From Glandiceps talaboti (Eukaryota; Hemichordata; Enteropneusta; Spengelidae): a DNA stretch of 64,000 nucleotides. A program made the position numbers and the translations under genes. This document shows, piece after piece, positions 12,401 to 25,139 of the stretch (position 1 is the stretch's first letter; the number at the start of each line of letters is the position of its first letter). The notes under the pieces are model-generated. The model was not told the origin of the DNA. It did not search any database and saw only the letters and a program-made list of their open reading frames with translations. Location of the stretch: contig NC_135549.1 of assembly GCF_964340395.1 (NCBI RefSeq), positions 33,083,832 to 33,147,831 of the forward strand, written 5' to 3'.

Positions 12401-15005
12401 TCTCATACTGAAACCAACCTCAACTATTGGTCACCTACATATATGTAGTATTGTGTATACCTTTGCAATCTATCCTACCAAGTTCTCAACCTTTGGTCAA
12501 CTACATTGTATTATGTATACCATTGCAATCTATCCTACCACGTCCTAAACTATTGGTCACCTACATTGTATAATGTATACCATTGTGATCTATCATACCA
12601 AGTCCTCAACTTTTGGTCAACTACATTGCATTATGTATACATTTGAAATCTATCCTACCACTTCCTCAACTATTGGTCACCTACATTGTATTATGAATAC
12701 CATTCCAATCTATCACACCGACTCCTTAACTATTGGTCACCTATATTGTATTATGTATACCTTTGCAATCTATCCTACCAAGTCCTCATATATTCGTCAC
12801 CTACATTGTATCATGTATACCATTGCAATCTATCCTACCAAGTCATCAATTATCGGTCACCTACATTGTATTATGTATACCATTGCCATCTCTCATACTG
12901 AAACCTCAACTATTGGTCACCTATATATATGTAGTATTGTGTATACCTTTGCAATCTATCCTACCAAGTCCTCAACTTTTGGTCAACTACATTATATTAT
13001 GTATACCATTGCCATCTATCCTACCAAGTCCTCATATATCGGTCACCTACATTGTATCATGTATACCATTGCAATCTGTCATACTGACTCCTCAACTATT
13101 TGTCACCTACATTGTATTATGTATACCATTGCCATCTCTCATACTGAAACCTCAACTATTAGTCACCCACATATATGTAGTATTGTGTATACCTTTGCAA
13201 TCTATACTACCAAATCCTCATATATTGGTCACCTACATTGTATTATGTATACCATTGCCATCTCTCCTACTGAAACCTCAACTATTAGTCACCCACATAT
13301 ATGTAGTATTGTGTATACCTTTGCAATCTATACTACCAAATCCTCATATATTGGTCACCTACATTGTATTATGTATACCATTGCCATCTCTCATACTGAA
13401 ACCTCAACTATTGGTCACCTACATATATGTAGTATTGTGTATACCATTGCCATCTCTCATACCAATTCCTCAAATATTGGTCACCTACATTGTATTATGT
13501 ATACCATTCCAATCTATCACACCGACTCCTTAGCTATTGGTCACCTACATTGTATTATGTATAACTTTGCAATCTATCCTACCAAGTCATCAATTATTGG
13601 TCACCTACATTGTATTTTCTATACCATTGCAATCTATCCTACCACGTCCTCAACTATTGGTCACCTACATTGTATTATTTATACCTTTGCAATCTATCCT
13701 ACCAAGTCCCCAACTATTTGTCACCTACATTGTATTATCTATACCATTGCAATCTATCCTACCACGTCCTCAACTATTGGTCACCTACATTGTAATTTCT
13801 ATACCATTGCAATCTATCCTACCACGTCCTCAACTATTGGTCACCTACATTGTATTATTTATAGCTTTGCAATCTATCCTACCAAGTCCCCAACTATTTT
13901 TCACCTACATTGTATTATCTATACCATTGCAATCTATCCTACCACTTCCTCAACTATTGGTCACCTACATTGTATTATTTATACCTTTGTAATCTATCCT
14001 ACCAAGTCCTCAACTATTGGTCACCTACATTGTATCATGTATACCTTTGCAATCTATCATACCAAGTCCTCATATATTCGTCACCTACATTGTATCATGT
14101 ATACCTTTGCAATCTATCCTACCAAGTCCTCAACTATTGGTCGCCTGCATTGTATTATGTATACCATTGCAATCTATCCTACCAAGTACTCAACTATTGG
14201 TCACCTACACTGTTTTATGTATACCACTGTGATCTATCATTCCAAGTCCTCAACTTTTGGTCAACTACATTGCATTATGTATACATTTGAAATCTATCCT
14301 ACCACTTCCTCAACTATTGGTCACCTACATTATATTATGTATACCATTGCCATCTCTCATACCAATTCCTCAAATATTGGTCACCTACATTGTATTATGT
14401 ATACCATTCCAATCTATTACACCGACTCCTTAACTTTTGGTCACCTACATTGTATTATGTATAACTTTGCAATCTATCCTACCAATTCATTAATATTGGT
14501 CACCTACATTGTATTATGTATACCATTGCCGTCTCTCATACTGAATCTGCAACTATTGGTCACCTACATATATGTAGTATTGTGTATACCTTTGCAGTCT
14601 ATCCTACCAAGCCCTCAACTATTGGTCGCCTGCATTGTATTATGTATACCATTGCCATCTATCCTACCATGTCCTCAATTATTGGTCAACTACATTGTAT
14701 TATGTATACCATTGCAATCTATCCTACCAAGTCATCAACTATTGGTCATCTACATTGTATTATGTATACCATTGCCGTCTCTCATACTGAATCCGCAACC
14801 ATTGGTCACCTACATATATGTAGGATTGTGCATACCTTTGCAGTCAATCCTACCAAGTCCTCAACTATTGGTCACCTACATTGTATTATGTATACCATTG
14901 CAATCTATCCTACCAAGTCCTCAACTATTGGTCACCTACATTGTATTAAGTATACCATTGCAATCTATCCTACCAAGTCCTCAACTACTGGTCATTTAAA
15001 TGTTA
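6475..15005 (+). repeat. Giant 60-bp minisatellite array, about 140 copies
   Basis: About 8.5 kb of head-to-tail units of 60 bp, close to 'GGTCACCTACATTGTATTAT' + 'GTATACCATTGCAATCTATC' + 'CTACCAAGTCCTCAACTATT'. Main variants carry 'CATCTCTCATACTGAAACC' in the middle, or a 6-bp insertion giving 66-bp units with 'ACATATATGTAGTATTGTG'. A rare unit with 'GCAATCATGGTCAATTATTG' occurs three times (about 8004, 10719, 12286), showing that multi-unit blocks were copied (2715 bp and 1567 bp apart). All three plus-strand frames stay open for long stretches because 60 is divisible by three; the longest is 808 codons (12573-14999). Several 1-2 bp indels break the frames. I see no promoter, splice site or preferred frame, so a protein product is unlikely. 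Confidence 0.95.
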
Positions 15006-15190
15006 TTATGAATACCACTCCGCATATAGGAAAACATATAGCAATTCTTGTTGTTGTTGATGATGATGATGATGGTTTGTAACTTCTCTCTTGTTGATGC
15101 TTGTCAGTATTTATTTATTTATTCATTTATTTAGTTATTTAGTTATTTGTAGTTTGGTTATTTTTTGTTTGTTTGTTTGTTTGTTTGTTT

Positions 15191-15267
<77 letters not shown>

Positions 15268-15373
15268 TTTCGTACACATAACTAACTAAGTCTGAGTGTC
15301 CTATGGTTTGAATATGTGTTCAGTATGTTGAACACATTTAGGAGTGTACACATGATGGATCTATAGAGATTTA
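15006..15373 (+). repeat. GAT, TTTG and TCTG microsatellites
   Basis: A short GTT/GAT run (15048-15075), TTTA/GTTA-like repeats (15110-15150), about six TTTG units (15167-15192) and about 18 TCTG units (15193-15262) follow the giant array. The rest of the interval to the transposon at 15374 shows no feature. Confidence 0.9.
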
Positions 15374-16279
15374 GGGAGCCTGCAGTATTTACAGGGGAGG
15401 GCCAAAGGAAATCACACATGGTCTGTTAAGTTAAACATGACCCCCCCCCCATGACAATTGCATATACTGAACATTAATCAATATTCCCATTGTATGTATA
15501 CATACTAATTAAACTAAATTAATTAACTTTCGAGTCTTGACCCTATATTAGAAAGCAATATGTGTACATATAAAGTGACAAACAGTAAAAGACTGGCTAG
15601 TTACCTTTCTCATGTAATCATACACAAAATATTTAGTATCGAAAACATGCTTTCCATGTTTGGCATACTCTGCCTGATCTGGCCACTTATAAACGTTCCC
15701 TGATATCATTGTCATCATCATCACCTTCTCCTTCAGTATTGTCATTATCAGTGTCACTCTCATCTGACTCACTGTCACTACTTGACATGTATCACTGTCC
15801 GTGTTCTCTATGACATTCGAAATTAAATCATCACCATCATCATCATCATCATCACTGCTACCATCGCCATTATTATCATTTGAAAGGCTATACATATATT
15901 TCTTCAATAAAAGAGTGATAAACCAGTTACTATAGCTGTTAATTATATGTAGATATTATAACAACAACATTCACAGACAGTGTGAGTGATAAGGTGAGAT
16001 GGCACACTGAATAAAATGTATCGTTATATTACACTTTCAATATATGTATTTGTACTGTGACATGTAAAGTACTCGTAAAAATAAATGTTGAGTGCTCATC
16101 TCACTTTTACATCTCAAAACAAAACAAATTGACAATCATTTAATCTTCAATTTGGTCACAAAACTAGGGATTATAAATATGACCCTCACCCAAACATAAA
16201 TGCAAAAAATGACCCTCCCCAAGAACATGCAGGTTTGTAAAATGTGACCCCCCCCCCCCTGTAAATACTGAAGGCTCTC
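15374..16279 (-). mobile_element. TIR DNA transposon, copy 1 (about 906 bp)
   Basis: Terminal inverted repeats are visible: GGGAGCCTGCAGTATTTACA at 15374-15393, and at 16260-16279 the complement of GAGAGCCTTCAGTATTTAC. A G/C homopolymer lies just inside each end. Flanks read TTTA (left) and TTAG (right), close to a TTAA target. Inside, on the minus strand, is a broken acidic Asp/Glu/Ser-rich reading frame (roughly 15700-15900) ending in a segment with KWPDQAEYAKHGKHVFDTKY. The same internal sequence recurs in copy 2 at 31519-32500. This looks like a decayed transposase N-terminus. The superfamily is not proven; TTAA-type (piggyBac or Kolobok) is my guess. Confidence 0.75.
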
Positions 16280-17751
16280 TTAGATCTAGCGTAGGACTGA
16301 CAGCAATGTAGCAAACCACTACAGTACTGCATTTAGGGTGTCGTAAAACATACTCGCCAAAGGTACTGGGAAGGAAATTGAGCAAAATCGCCATTTTTAA
16401 TCCATTATCATAATGTCTTTAAAATGTGTTATTTTGTACATCTAACATGTTTGAACAACTGATACTAAATGGCCACATGTATACTAGAACTAGAATTTGT
16501 CCAGTTAATAAAATATCAAAAACATTAACATTTATAATTTATTCTAAATATCGATAAGTGAATGTATAATTAACGTCAGAGAGAAGGCCGAGGTATTAAC
16601 TCCTTTTACCTTTAGCAATCATCCAACCAGTCAGTACACTAACACACAGGTACAGGCCAGGTAGAGTCTAATATTTGTTTTATTCACATTGACATTTAGA
16701 TCCAAAGATTCGTCATCTGTTTTAATTGCAATATATATTTACAATGTATAATTTCACCTTCTCTTTTACAAATGCTAATTCAACAATGTACTCGAATATG
16801 TTCACATTCTGTTGAAAACATCTCATAAATACTCTGAACTGCCCAAACAATATCTCTCAACAACCATTAATTACCAATTTCAATACCGCTCACAGAGTGT
16901 GTGGTAGACATGTATAAATTAAAGCCTATTTGTTACATTGCATACACAAGAAGTGAGCATTAATGGCAGATGCGTACAATAACCTGATTTTCTGTACCAA
17001 ATTTCATTGACCTCTGATGCAACGTATATATATGTTAGTCTCGGTTACTCAAACTCTTGCTGTGGTCAAGATGGCAAGACTAGTCTGGGTAACCAAGACT
17101 ACGTATATGTATCAATGTGTAACAAAGTATAATTTTGAACATTCATATAAAACAGCTTTAATATAAAGCAAACTTTGAATCATTTATTATTACACACAAT
17201 GTTTCACTTGTTGAATTCTAACGACAATTGCTATACATGTTATATTACCCATTGAATAACCTTTGACCTTTTTATCTTCAACATGACTTCCCAAAAAAAG
17301 GTAGCATTCACGGATGGAGGGCATTCATTTTCGCACTGTTTTTATCATTTTTTGCAAACTGCTAAAGGTTTACCCTCTGAGTAAGGGTGACAGATTTCCA
17401 GTCGTGAAACAGAATCACCTTCTAGATCGTTATTTATCTTTTAGGATGTAATTCTCAGAACAGAAGACATTAATTGCATGGTGTTTTTTGAAAACAAAGA
17501 TAACTGTTGGCGAATTGTAGAGAAAAAAATAATCTGACAACTAATCGAAAATCTACACAAAATATAATGACGGATTACACCTTTGAATCTGAATGTGAAT
17601 CCCCCCCCCCCCAAAGATATTCAGCCGATGCCTTGTCTGTACCTGGTTCTGTGTTTTGTACCGACCCATAATATAAACGAAAGCTTGTTCCTGGAGTTTC
17701 ACAGTCGCGCGTCTCTTGTTTTTGATGAAATCATTAATTGTTTACTTCCCT
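16280..17751. other. Intergenic sequence, no gene seen
   Basis: No coding exon recognised. A loose inverted repeat at about 17036-17094 pairs 'TAGTCTCGGTTAC' with 'GTAACCAAGACTA'. A C-homopolymer lies at about 17600-17612. Confidence 0.4.
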
Positions 17752-17806
17752 GAGTTGACAAAATTTTGGCGATCATATCAATTTTGATGTTATTTTGGCC
17801 TCTATT

Positions 17807-18081
17807 AGAAACATCTGTAAGGTGATCCTATATTGGTGTCAACAGAGAACATTTACATACATATACTTAGGTATAAGAAACATCTGTAAGGTGATCCTAT
17901 ATTGGTGTCAACAGAGAACATTTACATACATATACTTAGGTATAAGAAACATCTGTAAGGTGATCCTATATTGGTGTCAACAGAGAACATTTACATACAT
18001 ATACTTAGGTATAAGAAACATCTGTAAGGTGATCCTATATTGGTGTCAACAGAGAACATTTACATACATATACTTAGGTAA
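17807..18081 (+). repeat. 69-bp tandem repeat, four near-identical copies
   Basis: The unit begins AGAAACATCTGTAAGGTGAT and ends with 'TATACTTAGGTATA'. Four copies start at 17807, 17876, 17945 and 18014 and look identical except at the last junction. The length is a multiple of three, so a 23-residue repeat appears in translation, but nothing supports coding. A diverged single copy lies at about 18265-18332, where a transposon interrupts it. Confidence 0.95.
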
Positions 18082-18332
18082 AGCTATAAACTAGTTTCTG
18101 TATTGATGATCGATTGAAACATTGCACAAATGTGTATATCTGATTGATAATCTATCTACGCTATGCAGATATACCAATTATAACCAGAAGAACCACTGAG
18201 TTTGCAAAATTTTCGGCGGACATATTGGATTGGGAATGACTCAATTTTATATTATTTTGGCTTCTATTAGAAAAATTTGTAAGGTGATCATATATTGATT
18301 TCAACAGAGAACATTATTTTACATAAATATAC

Positions 18333-20366
18333 CAGTAGCCTGGGGGAGCTGTCTCCCCCCCCCCCAGGATTTTTCTGGGGGAAATGCAACTTTTCGAATA
18401 CATAGCGATGTCATTAAAATCATTATTTACATGACGATTCCTAGCACGCGCGCTTTGAATTGATGGTTCACTTAAGTCCTCGCTAATATGTCTCATATCT
18501 TTATTGTTCGCTGGCTTAACTTTGAATAAAAATGTGCCCTGTTAAAAGTGTAACTTTTTTGCAGTGCAGCGAATTAAAAATTCTTTGTGCTGGAAAGTGT
18601 AGAAGAAGCGCGCACATGCGCTGTGCATTTTCCGTGAGTAACAGTAGTCTTGAAAGTCCAAAAAAAAAGACGTTGTGTACAGAAGTCTTTTTTGACATTT
18701 GTCAGGAAACCGACAGGGTAAGCATACCATTTTGTATCATACGTCAAAGTAAAAAGTCGTTCATGGTGAGGTCGCCTGCATTCATATGCAGTGACTCCGA
18801 AGATGCGCTCGATCTAATTCACATCTTGTTCCGGTTCCTAGCTTAGACCAGAAAAACTATTTTAAAAAACTGTTCAACGGGCCCGACCTACCTGTATTTT
18901 TGGCATTTCATTTTTTTTGGTGATGGGCAATATATCCTCATGTGGGCTTCGCATGTCAGTAAAATGCGCACGTTGTTTAAAAACTAAGGGGATTTCTTTA
19001 TATTTTCTGAATAATACATTAATAATATACATTCGAGTCAATTCCAAATGAAATATCTTATACAGTGGTTTACTTGGCTCTGATGATGCACACTAGAGTG
19101 AACTGTAATTTAAAATAAGCTGTTGCATATCCAACGTGCACTAAAAGGAATTGAAACAAAACTTTTCGACCATGGGAAGGGGGTGGAGCAGTCATTGAGT
19201 CTTCAAAAGTCTGAAAGTCTTGAAATATTTTGCTTTTTATTTGGAATTTGCTTTCGGAAACAAAGTAAACTATAAAAAAGAGAAGTTACCAAGTGCACAT
19301 CTGCAAAATATCATTCAACTTTGCCACAACAAAATACACTTCATAACCAGATAATATGTACTGCATAGTATATAATTGTCTCAATTCTGGTATTTTAATA
19401 TCGTATTCAAGCATTGTAAGACATAAAATTATGTCTATGGTTTGACATTTTTTGCTTCTAAATGGTCTCTTACATTTAAAAAAAATCATCTTTGGAGGTA
19501 TCTCCTTCCAATCTGTAGCAATCCCGCGCCGGTGGTTGTCTTTTCTTCCAAAACACGATGGAAGGTCGATGTCTAAGTACCTCCCTGTGTAGGTTAGACC
19601 TCATTATCAGACATCTCCTTATGCATGTGAAATCCACATATTTATCACTATTATTTAAATGCATCATTGTACCATATAATTGTATATCTTCACTGTGTAG
19701 TGTAGGTGACAGAAGGGGTGACTAAAATAATTTCGGGGTCTCATTTGGTCTCATTTTTTGAGAGCTCGAGATGGTGAGAAGAGCTACAAAATTTGTAAAT
19801 TGCGTACTTGTCATTTCCTAAATGTAGAACTGGTGGAAATCGATTGCTATGTCGACTAAATGCAAGAGATGAAATCACAATGACTGAATAAAATCTATAT
19901 AAACTCAATGTTTTGCTTTCATTATATACGGTTGTTTTTACATTCTTGCAAAAGCATTTTTTAAAAATCAACCTATTATTACCTACCCAATGTGATGAGT
20001 TAGATTACGATTGCCAGTTGAACAATATTTTTTCTGGTTTTCTGGCCTTATATACTAAACCATTCACTGATGAAACGGCAGATCTCTTTTTGAAATATTT
20101 GGTGGCCCTAAAAAATGGCTGGTTGTGAGAGATCACAATTATATCACTCTGAATTGTCAGCAGCGTCATCATTTTTTTTTACTTTGAATGTGACATCTTT
20201 TCGGCAGTATGATATGTAATTGCGTACGCTAAATAGAATATAATGTAAATTGCATGTAAATTTGAGTAAATTAGCCACCTTTCCAAATTTTAAATGCATG
20301 ATTGCACCAAGACAAAGTACTGTCCCCCCCCCCCCCGGCAATTTGGTCAGGCTACGGCCGGCCCTG
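18333..20366. mobile_element. About 2-kb DNA transposon inserted in a copy of the 69-bp repeat locus
   Basis: The left end starts CAGTAGCCTGGGGGAGCTG. The right end, read in reverse, starts CAGGGCCGGCCGTAGCCTG. The ends align as terminal inverted repeats if the left one has lost an internal GGGCCGGC. Both ends run into C/G homopolymers. The 5 bases TATAC flank both sides. Deleting the element rejoins 'ACATAAATATAC' to 'TTACCTAAACTATAAACTAG', restoring the sequence that follows the 69-bp array at 18060-18100. The interior has only short frames (for example 18532-18846 plus and 20513-20779 minus) without a recognisable transposase motif. The CAGGGCCGGC terminus suggests hAT, but the 5-bp duplication is shorter than the 8 bp usual for hAT. 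Confidence 0.7.
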
Positions 20367-20937
20367 TATACTTACCTAAACTATAAACTAGTTTCTGTAT
20401 TGATGATGATTAAAACATTTTAAATACGATATCAAGATAAAGATTTATTACAATACTGTTTTTCTAAAAACCGCTAAATCAACATGGCCAACTAAAGTAT
20501 ATTTATGTCTTCCTAAAGAATCCAATAAATAGTTATCTGGGTTAGATCGACGCAACTTTTTTCGAAGCCATCAGTAACTTTCTCATATACAGGCATTTTC
20601 GATTCCACTTCAATCTGTAGTTGTTTTACAGCTTTCTCGGTTTTATCCTTTTCCTGGGCCATGGCATTTATTTCGCTAAGTTCATCTTTGTGGTGTTCTA
20701 CTTCGCCACACTGAACTACAGACTGACAAGATGTACATGTACATGTACATTGTATAGGACAATTAATTGTGATGTCCATCAGTTCCCCGAATATGGCAAT
20801 TATGGCAAATACATACCCCGTTTATATTCCATCGACCGTGTGTTACTTCTTGAGGTATACTTGTGTTTTGTAAAATTTGGTACAAATCTTCGTATTCGAC
20901 ATGCTCTTACTCTGAGCTGTGTTTTCTTTAACTCTAA

Positions 20938-21060
20938 ATGGCGCATCATTGGGGCCTTTATTATGTACAACTTATTTGATTCGTCTCAACAACTTATTTG
21001 GCAACTCGACATCTTATTTGATTCGTCTCAACAATAATAAAGGCCCCAATGATGCGCCAT
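20938..21060. repeat. Perfect 26-bp inverted repeat around a duplicated 23-bp core
   Basis: The left arm at 20938-20963 begins ATGGCGCATCATTGGGGCCT. Its exact reverse complement is at 21035-21060. The 71-bp loop holds two direct copies of 'CTTATTTGATTCGTCTCAAC' (from about 20971 and 21013). It may be a tiny foldback element: 'ACTCT' occurs at both flanks, though 2 bp away from the left arm. Confidence 0.85.
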
Positions 21061-22369
21061 ACTCTCCATCAATCTCCATTTGGCTCTTATAACTTATACA
21101 CAAACCCACTACTACCGACTACTTCTCTTCACTTCTTTCTTGGAGGACTTACCACTATCACTAGTATTACAGTGGTAAGGTTGTATTCTGGCTTTGACAT
21201 GAAAATAATCAACGGGGTCGTCCACGACTGTCGCTTGATTTTCCACTCGTTGTAGTACTGATAGACTATGTCCCATCAACTACTCTCTCACTCCGTTGGG
21301 CCACTTTTGATAATCCTGTGAAAGTTTGACGCGGTAACGTCAATCCACAGACCATCGTTATTTCTATAACACAATCTTATCGAATCCATACGTCCAATAT
21401 ATGATATACTTTCTCGTAATTCTCTGATTATTCATTCGTACCCCGTACACAACAGAGATGTAACATTTATCATATGTTATTACTAGTAATAGGAGTGCAA
21501 CCTTCTTCACCGTAGTCTACTAGATATCTCGCGGTGAGTGGACCTGTGCAATCACACTGAGAAACAAGACAGTGTTATACGTCGATATCACAGGGGCACG
21601 TATTCTGGTTTTCTTCGGAAAATATCGTACGAATCCTGCTGCTACAATGTATCAATCTCTATACTAGTAGAAATATTTTCTGTTTTCACCTTACAGGTAG
21701 GAATATATAGTCAAAGGGTTGATATATTTAGTCTGTAGACCTGGAAAACAACAATCTATGAAATATTACACGCCCCTATGGTCGATATTATCGACATTTT
21801 ATTACATTTTATCGTACTCTGATAGAAACATTCTGATACATATCTCGGCAAACAAGTGTCTGTGCCACCCCCGCCCCGCCCACCCCCCCCGCCCCGCCAT
21901 AAATTCTGATCCCCGCCTAATAGTAGAATACGAATACTTTGTCCCAATGACAGGTTACGAGTCGTAAAATACTAGTAAATAGAAGGAAACCCACACTAAA
22001 ATCACATTATGAACAAACGTTACAATAACAGCGAGTCGGCATACAAACTATATGTTTGTGATTTATACAAATAAACCGTATTAAACGTTTAATAAACTTT
22101 GAGTGTGAGGCTATAAATTGTATTTCTATTTCTCGTCCTCTCACTATCTTTACGTAGTATTTAAAAATAGATGATCACGTACTTTGTTACTTGACCTTCA
22201 ATATGATAACAATAGTATAACAATCTATGTGTTGTGTATTTGTCACATCCCCTTTTCAAGGTAATACCAATGGATTATAAATCAATATTTTCTGAATAGC
22301 TCAAACCACAGACACTCGTGACCGTGCTCAAACTATACATAGCTTGTCCGTCAGCAAAGGAAACAACGC
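21061..22369. other. Intergenic sequence, no gene seen
   Basis: There are stop-free stretches on both strands, but none has a recognisable domain or paired splice signals. A C-rich tract lies at 21866-21900. Confidence 0.4.
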
Positions 22370-24668
22370 ATTTTAATTGCTGTAAGTAGTAGTGATACTA
22401 CCTATGAATACTTAAATTTGTCCCTGGAAGAATAATTGTTGTCTTTATTGAAATTATTAATCTTTTCGTGTTCCACCATGTAACGTATAGCCATATATAG
22501 GGTTGGGGAGTCAGTGGACATACGAGTAAATATTTCTCAAAAAATATTAAGTGTGCATTCTAACCAACTAGTACATACTTTCAGTATGCATGTCAGCTAT
22601 AGCCCTGTATAGATGGTTTGAAATAATTATTGTCATTGATACCCAGCAGACACGACTTTGTATGCTCATATGGCCTTCTGGGTAATTTCCAATCTAATAC
22701 TAACAGCTGTAATTGACAAACAATAGAGTGTGCACACATTTTAATTGCTGTAAGTAGTAGTCATACTACCTATAAATACTTAAATTTATCCCTGGAAGAA
22801 TAATTATTGCCTTTATTGAAATTATTAAACTTTTCATGTTCTACCATGTAACATATAAGCATACAGAGGAATGGGGAATCAGTGGATATTTGAATAATTA
22901 TTTCTCCAAAAATATTGAGTGTGCACTCTAACCAACTAGTACACATTATTAGTATGCATCTCAGCTATAGCCCTGTATAGGTGGTTTGAAATAATTATTG
23001 TCATTGATACCCAGCAGACACAACTCTTTGTACTCAATATGGCCTTCTGGGTAATTTCTCACAAAATATTGAGTGTGCACTCTAACCAAATACTACACAT
23101 TATCAGTATGCATCTCAGCTATAGCCCTGTATGGGTGGTTTGAAATAATTATTGTCATTGATACCCAGCAGACACGACTTTGTGTACTCAATATGGCCTT
23201 CTGGGTAATTTCCAATCTAATATGAAGAGCTGTGATTGACAAACAATAGGTTGTGCACACATTTTAATTGCTGTAAGCAGTAGTGATACTACCTATAAAT
23301 ACTTAAATTTATCTCTGGAAGAATAAATATTGTTTTTATTGAAATTATAAACTTTTCATGTTCCACCATGTAACATATAAGCATACAGAGGAATGGGGAA
23401 TCAGTGGATATTTGAATAATTATTTCTCCAAAAATATTGAGTGTGCACTCTAACCAACTAGTACACATTATCAGTATGAATCTCAGCTATAGCCCTGTAT
23501 GGGTGGTTTGAAATAATTATTGTCATTGATACCCAGCAGACACGACTTTATGAACTCAATATGGCCTTCTGGGTAATTTCCAATCAAATACTATGGGTTG
23601 TAATTGACAAACAATAGAGTGTGCACACATTTTAATAGCTGTAAGTAGTAGTGAAACTACCTATGAATACTTGAATTTATCCCTGGAAGAATAATTATTG
23701 CCTTTATTGAAATTATTAAACTTTTCATGTTTCACCATGTAACGTATAAGCGTACAGAGGAATGGGGAATCAGTGGATATTTGAATAATTATTTCTCCAA
23801 AAATATTGAGTGTGCATTCTAACCAACTAGTACACACTATCATCAGTATGCATGTCAGCTATAGCCCTGTATGGGTGGTTTGAAATAATTATTGTCATTG
23901 ATACCCAGCAGACACGACTTTATGAACTCAATATGGCCTTCTGGGTAATTTCCAACCTAATACGAGGAGCTGTGATTGACAAACAATAGAGTGTGCACAC
24001 ATTTTAATAGCTGTAAGTAGTAGTGAAACTATCTATGAATACTTAAATTTATCCCTGGAAGAATAATTATTGCCTTTATTGAAATTATTAAACTTTTCAT
24101 GTACCACCATGTAACATATAAGCATACAGAGGAATGGGGAATCAGTGGATATTTGAATAATTATTTCTCCAAAAATATTGAGTGTGCACTCTAACCAAAT
24201 ACTACACATTATCAGTATGCATCTCAGCTATAGCCCTGTATGGGTGGTTTGAAATAATTATTGTCATTGATACCCAGCAGACACGACTCTTTGTACTCAA
24301 TATGGCCTTCTGGGTAATTTCCAATCAAATACTATGAGCTGTAATTGACAAACATTACGGTGTGCACACATTTCAAATATTGAATGTAGTAGTCATACTA
24401 TCTATGAATACTTAAATTTATCTCTGGAAGAATAAATATTGTCTTTATTGAAATTATTAGACTTTTCAAGTCCACCATGTAACGTATAAGCATACAGAGG
24501 AATGGGGAATCAATGGATATTTGAATAATTATTTCTCCAAAAGTATTGAGTGTTCACTCTAACCAACTAGTACACATTATCAGTATGCATCCAAGCCAAA
24601 ACCCTGTATAGGTGGTTTGAAATAATTATTGTCATTGATACCCAGCAGGCACGACTTTTTGAACTCAA
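22370..24668 (+). repeat. About 368-bp satellite, six tandem copies
   Basis: Copies begin with 'ATTTTAATTGCTGTAAGTAG' or a variant at about 22370, 22738, 23261, 23629, 24001 and 24370. Shared landmarks in each unit include 'CCTGGAAGAATAATTATTGC', 'CACCATGTAACATATAAGC', 'GAAATAATTATTGTCATTGA' and 'TATGGCCTTCTGGGTAATTT'. The second unit is about 155 bp longer because its right half (about 23046-23217) is duplicated again. The last copy is the most diverged and is truncated near 24668. Non-coding. Confidence 0.92.
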
Positions 24669-25139
24669 TGAAATTAGTGAACAATGTTGATATGTTTTTA
24701 TAAATAAACCCATATAAATGTGAATATTACTCATAATTTCAACCATACACAGAAATTTTCCAACAAAGCCGCTATTAACTCACACAGTGGTATTTATTTC
24801 CTACTCACTCAGACATAGAAAAATACTACACATGAAACAATTAATATTCTTTTAATTAACTTTGCTAAAAATAAAAATACATGTAGTTATTCATTGGAGT
24901 TTCACTTTATTTTCTATTCCTCAACTGGATCTTTGTGTATGTATCATAATGTTCCATTGTGGGATGAAGTCCATTCAACTAGTCTGCCCATTTCATGTTA
25001 CCTGTAATGCTTATTGAAGACGATTCAGTGTTTGGAAGTTATCAAGAAAAGAACAACATCATCACATGATTACAACATATCCATCTATATATATTGCTGA
25101 ATGACTTGAGTTGCCTATCCAACATAGTTATATTCTTTG
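24669..25139. other. Spacer between satellite and dispersed repeats
   Basis: AT-rich; no gene or repeat recognised by eye. Confidence 0.35.

Noticed and set aside
12573-14999. 808-codon open frame as a large repeat protein
   Set aside because: It is one of three simultaneously open frames in a 60-bp tandem array, starts and ends inside the array, and has no signal, domain or splice evidence.
6475-15005. CRISPR-like regular repeat array
   Set aside because: Units are contiguous with no unique spacers, there are no cas genes, and the context is eukaryotic.
18532-18846. 104-codon open frame inside the 2-kb transposon
   Set aside because: No transposase or other domain recognisable; both strands are open here. 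Kept only as part of the element.
20513-20779. Coiled-coil-looking minus-strand frame near the right end of the 2-kb transposon
   Set aside because: A Lys/Glu-rich stretch suggests a helix, but there is no family match and no splice support. It also extends outside the element, so I could not assign it.
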